Shown: positions 54,300 to 64,000 of the stretch, in pieces
Numbering within the stretch: the stretch's first letter is position 1
How the letters are laid out: every line of letters starts with the position of its first letter
Assembly: GCF_030272615.1 (NCBI RefSeq)
Contig: NC_081407.1
Location: 437,873,230-437,937,229, forward strand
Reading direction: 5' to 3'
Source of the DNA: Cryptomeria japonica
Taxonomy: Eukaryota > Streptophyta > Pinopsida > Cupressales > Cupressaceae
DNA: 64,000 nucleotides
The notes under the pieces: model-generated
What the model saw: only the letters and a program-made list of their open reading frames with translations
Databases searched by the model: none
Told to the model about the DNA's origin: nothing
Made by a program: the position numbers and the translations under genes

Positions 54300-56420
54300 G
54301 TTTGCCGTAGGTTTTAAGGAATTAAAGCCTCAAGTGTTGGGTGATGAATTTGAGTAAATTTTAGTCAGGAGATTCAATAGCTTTTATGGAATTTATGTTC
54401 AAAAGCTTGACGCATGATTTTTTGCGCTTGTTGAAGTTTAAGGAATTAGAGCCACAACTGTTATTTGGGGGTATTGGGTGATAATATCAGTAAATTTTGT
54501 TACGAAGATTCAATAGCTTGTACACATTTCATCTCATAACATCAGTTAATTTTGTTTCGAACATTCGATAGCCCGTACACGCTTTATCTAAAGTGATGGA
54601 GTGGATACGTTGGGTTTTTAAGAGTTAAAACCTCGAGTGTAGTTTCGGGTTCCTGCGTGGCGAGTTTCAGTAAGTTTTGAGCAGAAGGTACGTTAGGTTG
54701 TAGCAGTTGTTTTTAAAAGCTTGGACTCATGAATGTTTTGCTCTCATGGCCTTGTTATTCTAGGTTTTAAGGAATGAAAGCCTTAATTGTAGTTTGTGTG
54801 TCTAGAGTTATAGCCATCTTGTGTGATGGAATTTCAGTATAATTTGGGCAGAAGGTTAAATAGCTTGAATACTATATACTAAAAAAAGATTTGAGTCGTG
54901 AATTTTCACTATTATGTACTAGGTAGTTTAGGTTTTAAGGAATTGAAGCCTCTAGTGTTGTTTGAGATCGATCGTGATGAATTTGAATAAGTTATATTCA
55001 AAGCTTCAATAGCTTATATGCAATTTACCTAGTATAGGTTTTAACTTTTACACCATGAATTTTTGCTTTCATGGTTGCATATCTTGGGGTTTAGGCACTT
55101 AGAGTATTAGGTTTTGTTTGGGGTTCTGTTGTGATAAATTTGAGTAAATTTTGGTTGAAGACTTTAATAGCTTTTATGCCATTTATGTAACAAAGGTTTG
55201 TTACAAATGAATATTTAAGTGAAAATTTTGAGATGAATGATAAATTATCAGGTGTGAACTACTTTATTTTATGTTTGTTTAAAAAGTGGCCCAAAACATT
55301 TATCTTGCACACCTAAGAGACTGTGAAAGCTTGAATTCTCAAGTAAGAAAGGATAAAATCATCTAGTTTTGCGACTTTTATTTATCTAAATATTTATTTT
55401 CTTCATGGTTAGTAGGGATGAGAGTAGTTTGGTCTGAGTTATTTCAATAAAGAACAACATTACATGCTTTTTTGGCTTTGACATGAATTTAAGTGTAAAT
55501 TTGAATTTGTGGAAAAGGAGGGACTTCTTCAGTGTCAGATTTGTAAATTATTTATGAAAGAACAGTGATATTTAAATTTTCTTCATTTATTCTCCATAAA
55601 CTTGCCCTTGCAAGGTATGCAAAAATTTGAGGTCTCTAATAAGAAAGAACGACCTCATTTAGTTTTGCTGGTTTATGGATTTATATATTTTTTTATTTTG
55701 TGCCTGTTAAGTATGAGTAGGATTATTCTGGGCTGAGTTTTTTCATGGCAGATAATAGCTAGGGTTAAGTTTTAAGTCTTGTTCGGGAATTTAGGGCGAC
55801 AAATTTTTTGGACTGAGTTGTTTCAAGGCATAGACACATTAATTTTTAAGGAATAAGACTGCAAATTTTCTATGGAGATTTAGCATGATAAATTTAAGAT
55901 CCAGGAAAACTTCAACACGATAAATTTGAGCACGAATTTGATTTGTGGAGCCTCATCAGGAAATGTATCCTGGGCATGTATGCAGTATGAGAAAGCAAGA
56001 ACAAGAACATTTTTTTTGAATAGGCAGTTTTTATCCAGAAACTTGCTCATACAACTTTAGTCTACTGATGAAGCTTAAAGTCGTCAATAAGAAGTAACAT
56101 CATTAGTTTCTAGCAGCATCATTTATTTATGTTGCAATCCTTAGTAGGGCCAGAATATTCTGGACTGAGTTGATTGATGGTATCTGGTATAGATATGTTA
56201 GGGTTTAAAGATTTTAATCCCGAAATGTTATTTGGAGGCCCAGGGTATTAATTTTACGGTCTCAGATGTTTCATGGTTTAGAGATACTAGAGTTTAAGGA
56301 TTCAAAGCCCTTCTTTGGGCACCCAGCCCAGGGTATTAATTTTACGGTCTCAGATGTTCATGGTTTAGAGATACTAGAGTTTAAGGATTTAAAGCCCTTC
56401 TTTGGGCACCCAGGGTGATA
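54300..56420 (+). repeat. Degenerate ~155-bp tandem array in PRP8 intron 1
   Basis: A recurring block TAGGTTTTAAGGAATTAAAG followed by CCTCAAGTGTTGTTTG, GATGAATTTGAGTAAATTTT, ATTCAATAGC and CATGAATTTTTGC. Block starts lie near 54308, 54435, 54612, 54771, 54929, 55083, 55760, 56199, 56290 and 56378. Spacing in the first six is 127-177 bases. A further relative lies at about 59385-59560. Confidence 0.75.
56243..56411 (+). repeat. 88-bp direct tandem duplication
   Basis: GGGTATTAATTTTACGGTCT through CTTTGGGCACCCAG at 56243-56330 and 56331-56411, differing at only a few bases. It lies inside the larger array and must be a recent event. Confidence 0.85.
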
Positions 56421-56739
56421 AATTTGAATAACTATTTGACATGAATGCATGAATTCAGATCTGCAGATATCCAGGACATGTCCTTGAGCTGATCTCAATG
56501 GTTATCAGGTGAGAATAAAATTATTCTATGTAATAACCCTAATGATATTTTTTAAGCAAATAATTTTCAGATTTAAATATTTTAATCAAAACCTGCAAAA
56601 ACCCAGATTTCTTCACAACTTATGCATCAGTATTCATAACCCTGGTCAACAGTTGAGCCAGTGAAGAAAGATAAGTGTCATAACTTTTCTTATTTATTAA
56701 TGAAATCTGAGATCACATCAAAATATATTATAATAGCAG

Positions 56740-56800
56740 CAGGAAAAACGACGACAATAACAGCAGGAAAAACGACAACAATAACAGCAATAATGCTGTA
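56740..56800. repeat. Short A-rich minisatellite
   Basis: ACAGCAGGAAAAACGAC recurs twice with ACAATA(ACAGCA) linkers. Non-coding. Confidence 0.6.
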
Positions 56801-56910
56801 ACTACACTGTCGGAATTCACAATAACCACAAACTATACAAATTTGATGCTGCTGAGATTTGCTACTATGAAAGCTCATTCATGATCTCTGAATGAGATCA
56901 ACCTACAAGG

Positions 56911-57030
56911 CCAAAGGGGTTTCGTCCTATGATCCTTGAAACCAAAGGGTTTTCATCCTTTGATCTTTGGAACCAAAGGTTTTTCGTGCTTTGATCTTTA
57001 GCAAATCCAAGGGTTTCCATCCTCGAAACT
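56911..57030. repeat. ~31-bp minisatellite, about four units
   Basis: Units start CCAAAGG at 56911, 56942 and 56973, plus a partial one near 57006; each contains TT(T)CATCCTTTGATCTT or a close variant. Confidence 0.75.
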
Positions 57031-58490
57031 AATTGATGAACACAGGTGCCTAGAACATTTTTGCAAGGGTTTTTAAACATAGATATGCATAGTCCTTTGA
57101 ATAATCAAAATACGACAATATATTCCCTTCAGTGCATTCATACTACTTGGGGAAAGGCCTTTAATGTCATCAACATTTATGTTGTTTGATTGGAATGTAT
57201 AGGTAGAGAAGAGACCATGAAGTCTGCTAAAATGGTGGTCAACTTCAATTGTTGCATTAATTACTTTTTGGACGCATTCAGCTCTAACCATTGGGAGTGG
57301 GTGTGAATTTGTGCCTTACGAATAAACTATGGCATGCTAGGTATCCAAATAAGAATATATTTGATCTTGCAATTTTGATGATAAAACATAGTGTAGAGTG
57401 TAGGGATCAAAGTTTGGGAGTACTTGGGAAAAAGTACTCAATACAAGAGGTAACACTAATAGGTATGATCAAGGAGTTGGGGTTTGGGCAAGAGGTATTG
57501 TGATAAGGACAAGTGTGATACTTTAACAAAGGCATGGAAAGGTGGAGGTTGAAGGAAAGGGATTTTGAGGAGAACTTTGAAATTTTGATGAGGGCTAAAG
57601 AAAAAGGCGGACTTAGATGAAAAATAAGAGAAATGGGTTGAGTTGGGTGGAAAGGAATGCTAGGATGAGATTGTTTGATATTCAATAGGAATAAGGAGAA
57701 AGGTGGAGTTGTGCAAAAAGGCATGTTGGGATAGGAAGTTTGAAACACCAACAACTTGCAACATTTCAGAAATTGAATATACCTGCACACATAGAAACTC
57801 AAACTTGATGGCCACATGAGGGATGGAGAAGGAGAACACATATGGAGACTTTGACCAAGAGAGACACTCGAAACACGAAATAGGCCTTTGGTCCACAAAC
57901 ACAAATTAATGGAAAAGGATTAGAGACTCTCTATTGTGATTTTGCTCAAATTTTCTAATAAATAAGAATTTTGCTTAGTTTGGCTCTTTTATTTATTTAT
58001 ATATTTTGCATTGTTTGGTAGGTGCAAGAATTTTCTTTACTAAGTGGTTTAATGATGTAGATGCACTCGGATCTCTAGAACTGAGTGCTGATTGTTGGAG
58101 TATGGTGGTGAATTTGAGCAAGTGTTATGGCATTCATTGATATTCTTTGGTTTGACTATTAATGTATTATTAGTTCGTGCCTATGGTAGGAATACTAATG
58201 TATCCATTGCATCCAATTAATTATTAGTTCAACCAATCATTGTATAGATTAAGAATATTGATCAACAACTCTATAGTCTATAATAACCTTTTTTATCTAA
58301 TAATATAAAAAATGTCATCTATCTGTCTCTTTCATGTTGGGAATAGCCATTGCAAAAATCGAATTATTGCTTGTCTTTTTTATTAATTTTGTCAACTCAA
58401 TTAATGACTTGAATGATTTATACAATATTATATACAACACAATATAAGTACATTGTTGACTTTAACATTATGTTGTCTCCTTGAATGATA
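57031..58490. other. Intron sequence with no assigned feature
   Basis: A purine-rich stretch at 57400-57660 on the + strand creates a long low-complexity frame on the opposite strand. I see no family signature. Confidence 0.4.
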
Positions 58491-58602
58491 TTTGTGATGA
58501 CATTCACATCTATCCAATTAAATATACAATTAAAAAAAATCTAACATTTGTGATGACATTCACATCTATCCAATTATATATACAATTTAAAAAAAATCTA
58601 AG
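58491..58602 (+). repeat. 56-bp tandem duplication
   Basis: TTTGTGATGACATTCACATC through AAAAAAAATCTA at 58491-58546 and again at 58547-58602 with few changes. Confidence 0.8.
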
Positions 58603-61060
58603 ACACTGTAATTTAAAAAATATTTACCTACTTTATATAGTCTGTCTAATTTAATGTTTTGATTGTTTTTTAATACTTTGTTCAATTTTTATTTATCTAT
58701 TATTTGTATAATATACATTACATTGTTATTGTAAAAAATAAACTGATATAAATATTTAAAATCTTTGTATAATAACTCTAAATGATAACAACTTTTTACT
58801 AACTATACTTAATTTATTTTAATAATTAATTTTACGTTGAAGACTTTTCATATATGAAATGAACGAGTTGTTTATTGAAATTCATGGTTGTGAATTGTAA
58901 AGAAGGGTCCAATATGATACAAATAATCATGACCGTCTATATTTTTTTATTTTGATGCGATTTCTTGAACGCAATTCTGAACCTATCCAAACACACTTGT
59001 AGAAAAAAAAGCATTCAAGTAGACCAAATCGTTTGAAAATAAGATGGACAAAAATTCTGTGCTCAAGTTCCTTATTGCTACAAACATTTGCCTTCCTCAC
59101 CAAAAAAAAAGGGAGCTAGAATGTGTATAGAAAGTTGTTTACTATATCATTAACGGTAGCTACCAATAAGCAATGTGACTAATATCGAGCATCACAAAGA
59201 GCAATCAGCTATATGACTAACAATGTACATGAATGCTCTATGTTTCCACTACCTAACAATAACTACTATATGTAATACTTATAGGTAGGAACTTGATGCA
59301 ATGTGTCTCTTGTTTGATTTTTTCAATGTTGTTTGAGGGTCTAGTATTTTAATTCGTTTGTTTTTTAGATGCTTTGTAGTGTCGATACATTAGACGTGAA
59401 ATATTTAAAGCCTCTTTTTAGAGGACTAACATCATAAAATTTAATGAACTTTGTGACATGAATTTAAGAACAAATTTGGATTTGTGGATACTTGGGACAT
59501 GTCCTTAAGCTAATCCCAATAAGTTTTAGGCGAGAACAAGATCATTTTATGTTTGTTTATATGGTGGTGATCGAGTGATGCACTTGTGATATTAATGATT
59601 TGGAGAATCTTGAACTTTCAAACAAGTAAGAACAACATCAATTCTTGTGGTAGATTTACTTATTTATTTTGTGGTTTCGTAGGTAAGTTATTTTATGGCG
59701 CAAACATGCTAAGGTTTATAGAATCGAGTGCTTGTGACAGTTGACATCTCTTGGTTTGTTTGCTAAGGTGTATATTGATCTTGCAGTGTTGGTGTTTACC
59801 TTTTAATTTGGTGTGTGTGATCTTCCTATGGAAGTCAAGGGTCCTTAATTTAAACATATGTAGTTTAAATTTGTATTTGTGAGTTTTGACCCCAAGACGA
59901 AGCTAAGGAGTAACTAGACCTAACCGACTCATTTGAACCTAGAGTAAAAAAGGCATGCATACATGGAGGACCCAAGTCATAGGGTTTGTTGGATTTCACC
60001 CAAAGAATTTGAAATCTTGCAAGCATATACCTAAAACCTGAAAAATGATTTCAGTTTGCCTTTGAATTCGTCCATAGAATTGTGTATGAGATTTTGAAGG
60101 AAAACACTATAAAAATTCTTGAAACATGTTCTTTATTGAAGGATTTTCATTTTTCATCTCTAAATGTGATTGCCAAACAAATTTGGGTGGGTTCCATCAC
60201 ATTCTATTGTGCATGGCACGCCCATTGTTGTGTTGAACTATTGTGCATGATATGTCGATTGTTGTGTTTCAATGTTGTGAATGGTTGTAATTTATAACTT
60301 TGAGTTCCACATAGCTAAGAACATGTTTTAAATCCCAACGGGATTGTGGCTTTAGTGCCCGATTGCCTATATTGAAAACTCATCGAGTATTTAGGTGAAA
60401 CATTGTGATTCTTGAGTTTTCAAGGTTGTTGCACCATGCCAGCTTGAATTTGTGGGTCAAGTCAAGGTCGGGTCATTTTGAGTGCTTGACAAGTTTAAGT
60501 GGAGACTCGGTCGAGTTTCTTGCATGGACTTATGAGTTTTCTAGTTGGACTTGTTTGGCGACAAGTTCTAACAAAACCCATCTGATTGTAGCATTTCACT
60601 TCGTTTTTTTGACATTTTCAGTCTTATTTTTCCTAGTAAATGATGTCTTCAGCATCCATGTGGCAAGAACACACCAAGAGAAGGGATTAGAAGTTGATTT
60701 TAAGGTGCCTTAAAAAATTCAAACCAATACGTACCTGTTTTAAAAAAAATGGAAAATGAAAAAGTTCGAAACCTAAGGGAAAATGTTGTCCATTTCCACT
60801 ATCCCACTCATTTCTTAACATATTTCTATTGTACCTGTATTTTATTTTCTCGTATAAATGTTTGTCACTTTGTTTGCTGGATTTTTTTTCAAAACCCTGT
60901 TGATGTATATTTTTCCTATGTTAAAATCAGCAATGTCAAGTTTAACACAAATGAGTAGTAGGAGACCCCAAATAGAAGTATGGAACAATGGGTGTTGTCA
61001 AGGGCCAAATTTGTTGCAATGAATATAAGCTCCTTATGATAGGGTGAATTAATAAATACT
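58603..61060. other. Intron sequence, mostly unassigned
   Basis: AT-rich to about 59300. 59385-59560 resembles the ~155-bp array (GACATGTCCTTAAGCTAATC matches GACATGTCCTTGAGCTGATC near 56475). 59600-61060 holds several short open frames without recognisable domains; the stretch near 60960-61020 may be the start of the hAT relic. Confidence 0.4.
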
Positions 61061-62788
61061 TGGATATGATGTGAAGACATTTCCTATTATGTCCAAAGAG
61101 GTTACAAGAGAAATGACTTCTCTACAAGCTATTAATGAAATGAAATGAGAAAGGTGTGTAGTATCTTATTAGATGGATGGATAGATGCATGGACTAGGAT
61201 TATCTTTTAACTTTTTAGTGGCTTCTAATGGCACATTGGTGTTTTTGAAGTCCATAGATGCCTCACATAAAGTAAAATGTTGAGACTTTGTGTAATCTAT
61301 TGAATGGGGTGATTCAGGAGGTTGGGGTTGAGAATGTCAAGGACAACATAGGAGATGTTGTTGGGAGACTTATTGTGGAGAGGCATCCTACTATTTCTTG
61401 CACTCCTTATGTTATGCATGCCTAGATTTGATGCTTGAGGACATTGAAAGGATTGAATGGATCAAAAGTGTGGTTGAAGAGGCCAAACATTTGCCAAATT
61501 TATGTACAACCATACCTTCAGCCCTTTCATTGATGAGAAAGCGCACGAATGGCAAGGAGCTTGTATGACTAAGAGTGGGATGATTTACTAGCCACTTTTT
61601 CACTTCGCTAAAGATTTATCTCTCAAGCAAATGTTTGTGTTTGATCTGTGGATGGAGTCTTCATGTTCCAAAAAAGTCAAGGGGAGAAGGGTGCAAAAAT
61701 AGTTTTTGATGACATATTTGTATAAAATGCAAAGAGTTAATTAAGTAATATGTACAAACATAAACTTCATACAAAATTATCTATTTGCTATTTTTTTTGT
61801 TAAATTGTAATAATTTCAAATTTGTTTTCAATTTTTTAAGTGACAAAACTTCTGGGCAAGGTTCTATATTTGGTGAATGGGATGACATGCCAATGGGTTA
61901 CACCTCTATGAGGCCATGGGTATGGCCAAAGAAGCCTTTTTGCATTACTATGATGGAAACAAAAGAAAATATGAAATCATTTGGTGCATTGTTGATTATA
62001 GATGGATGAACCAACTCCACCAACTGATGCATGCCTTGGCCTACTACATGAATCCAAAGTTCTACTTCTCTAATACATTTAAGGAGGTCATCTTTCTATT
62101 TATATAATCCCCATCCATCCTAGGGTGAGTGGAAGAATATGGGGTCATGGTAGGCATGGACTCATGCATTGATAACATGGTGTTTGAACTCAAGATGAGA
62201 GATGAAGGGCTTGACGGGTTGGAGGTCTACAAGGGTGTGAAGGAGAGGCTCTTTTCTTTAGCTCCAGTGATTCAAAGGAGGGAAAAACAACTGGCAGCAA
62301 GAAAAAGTAATCCTTTAATTTTAGCATAATATCAAAAGTGGAAACTAAAACCTGAAACTTGGAACAAGGTCTAAATTTTTTACTCAGTTATATATTTTTT
62401 TTGTGGATTTGTAATGGGAGTAGTATGGTGTTGGCACACCAAATCTTCAAAGGCTAGCTATATGTGTTTTGTTCCACAACTATAGCGGTTTTGGTTGGAG
62501 CCTATTTTAGAGCATTCATTCAAAGAAGGGAAATAGATTGATGACCTGGGAGGGCCTCCATGACCTTGTCTTTGTTTTGTACAATTTTCGCTTTTAGACT
62601 AGAAAGGTGGAGGGTCTGCCTCATGATGCCATTGATCCTTTGATGATTGGATTATTGAAGAACCTAGTGATGTCTTGCTTACTAATAAGGATTTTGTTGA
62701 CTTGGAGAGAGCTGTAATAGAAGCAATAGAGTTGGAGGAATTAGAGGAAAATGAAGACACTTTTGAGGAAACAATTGGTCAACACTGA
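61060..62788 (+). pseudogene. hAT-family transposase relic
   Basis: Broken frames spell a hAT transposase in order: LLDGWIDAW (61160 region, DUF659-type catalytic core), NVETLCNLLNGVIQEVGVEN, CTPYVMHA, DLMLEDIERIEWIKSVVEEA, LMRKRTNGKELV (61280-61570), PMGYTSMRPWVWPK and WCIVDYRWMNQLHQLMHALA (61880-62040), then YYMNPKFYFSN. The tail contains DDWIIEEPSDVLL and a Glu-rich end. hAT transposases cut and paste DNA elements with short inverted ends and 8-bp duplications; no such ends were found. Many frameshifts; long dead. Confidence 0.75.
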
Positions 62789-63307
62789 CTTACCTTCTAG
62801 TTTGGGGCTTGAAAACTTAGGTTACAGTAGGAGGGGGAAGAGGAAGATATAGATTTCTTTTGGCTGTTTTTGACATATCATTATATGTAATCAATTATAA
62901 TGCTATTATACATTTATATTTATAATTTTATTGTATTATGTTTGACTTAAAAATTCTGGATTTCAAATGCCATTGATCCTTTGATGATTGGATTATTGAA
63001 GAACCTAGTGATGTCTTGCTTACTAATAAGGGTTTTGTTGAATTGGAGAGAGCTGTAATAGAAGCAATAGAGTTAGAGGAATTACAGGAAAATGAAGACA
63101 CTTTTGAGGAAACAATTGGTCAACACTGACTTACCTTCTAGTTTGGGGCTTGAAAACTTAGGTTACAGTAGGAGGGGGAAGAGGAAGATATAGATTTCAT
63201 TTGGCTGTTTTTGACATATCATTATATGTAATCAATTATAATGCTATTATACATTTATATTTATAATTTTGCTGTATTATGTTTGACTTAAAAATTCTGG
63301 ATTTCAA
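62626..63307 (+). repeat. 341-bp tandem duplication of the hAT 3' end
   Basis: ATGCCATTGATCCTTTGATG through CTGGATTTCAAA at 62626-62966, repeated at 62967-63307 with only a handful of substitutions. It contains the transposase C-terminal codons and the sequence after them, so it arose after the element died. Confidence 0.9.
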
Positions 63308-64000
63308 AATTTCAGAGTTTGAGTGTCATATGACATCTAATGTTTGAATTATGACAAATTCGATATTCAAATTAGACTTTTTTGTTATTTAACATTTAAA
63401 AAATTAAATGTAATATATTCTGTATAAATTTTAAATTTAATATATTTAGATTAGATGTTATTTTTTAATATATATAAATTTATCATATTTAATTTAGATT
63501 TTTTTAATTTTTTTTGTTCATGTACTTGGGTAAGGCATCCTAGAGCCAAGAAAAAATAAAACTTTATGCTCATATCTAGTAGCTACGAGCTCACTAAATC
63601 CATCTATGTAAGAGGAGTTTTTATTTGAGAATTCAATCACATCTTGTCGTAGAGACCCACCACAAAATTGCATATTTTATGAGGTGGGAAATAGGGAGAA
63701 ATGCCATTCAGAGCTGCCAAGAAAATTGCATATATTGCTAAAACCATGTACATTTAGAGTGTATGCCTTGCTACAAACCATAGAGCCATTGCACACATAA
63801 AAAAGAGATGAAACCACCATAACCAACAAATTGGCAAAGTGTGGAGGGACGAATTACATCGGCGTTTCCATATCCAAAGTAAGAGTGCAAACTAGTTCAA
63901 AAGTATACAAACTAATGCACAAGAGTGACGAGCCCACTATATACTAGATATGATGAGGGAAAGGGCAAATTGTGTAGGCCTCAAAGCCTACTCTCCACAA
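63308..64000. other. AT-rich intron sequence
   Basis: Nothing supported to the window edge. Confidence 0.5.

Larger units (their letters stand above)
54210..64000 (+). other. PRP8 intron 1 (incomplete, at least 9.79 kb)
   Basis: Begins with a GT donor at 54210. I looked for the next conserved PRP8 segment (the region after the Arg, starting Asp-His-Gly in other plants) on the + strand and did not see it before 64000. Contents: degenerate tandem repeats (54.3-56.5 and 59.4-59.8 kb), minisatellites, and a decayed hAT transposase (61.1-63.3 kb). If exon 1 were a pseudogene copy this would instead be intergenic DNA. Confidence 0.75.

Noticed and set aside
56911-57030. Regular ~31-bp repeats resembling a CRISPR array
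   Set aside because: Units are contiguous and diverged with no unique spacers, and the genome is a plant nuclear genome; a minisatellite.
57407-57904. 165-codon reverse-strand frame rich in Ser, Pro and Phe
   Set aside because: Opposite strand of a purine-rich stretch; low complexity and no domain.

Overview
This is nuclear DNA of a seed plant with a large, repeat-rich genome, probably a conifer or other gymnosperm. That assignment is an inference from nested retrotransposons, very AT-rich spacers, a first intron of at least 9.8 kb, and a conifer-like PR-10 relic; no single marker proves it. Only one confident host gene is present: exon 1 of the spliceosomal gene PRP8 (53944-54209, + strand), whose first intron runs off the right edge of the window.

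Layout. 1-1.0 kb is unclassified. From 1.0 to 14.1 kb lies an old LINE (LINE A, + strand). It was split inside its endonuclease by a Ty1/copia-type element (E1, 2155-9461) that has two LTRs, a primer-binding site, a polypurine tract and a perfect 5-bp target duplication (cctca). LINE B (14967-16817, +) is 5'-truncated, with a 14-bp imperfect target duplication. LINE C (17003-24065, -) is essentially full length, with a perfect 17-bp duplication. A small unidentified coding relic sits at 24.3-24.7 kb. LINE D (25420-31656, +) and LINE E (31841-38106, +) lie at the same phase of successive monomers of a ~223-bp AT-rich tandem repeat. From 38.7 to 47.85 kb a lone LTR of the E1 type has been split by a second LTR element (E2, 39791-47438, - strand).

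E2 is the most unusual object. It has a gag with coiled coil and four zinc-knuckle positions but no protease, integrase, reverse transcriptase or RNase H. In their place it carries a second reading frame of about 1,079 codons, still in one frame over 3.24 kb and broken only by six stops that are each one C-to-T change from a glutamine codon. E1 shares the gag and the untranslated stretch after gag. In E1 that stretch joins directly to the middle of a copia integrase, so E1 looks like a recombinant between an E2-like element and an autonomous copia.

LINEs A, B and C share an extra reading frame (ORF3) between RNase H and the poly(A) tail, and a common 3' end (TTATCGA then poly(A)). LINEs D and E lack ORF3 and end differently, so at least two LINE lineages are present. 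All elements carry premature stops, most of them explained by cytosine deamination, as expected for long-methylated copies.

47.9-53.5 kb is AT-rich spacer with a Bet v 1/PR-10 pseudogene fragment (49.87-50.2 kb, - strand), a 244-bp tandem repeat and one unassigned ORF (52351-52893). PRP8 exon 1 follows a presumed leader with two abutting upstream ORFs. Its intron holds a degenerate ~155-bp tandem array, several minisatellites and a decayed hAT transposase with a duplicated 3' end. I see no tRNA, rRNA or CRISPR feature.
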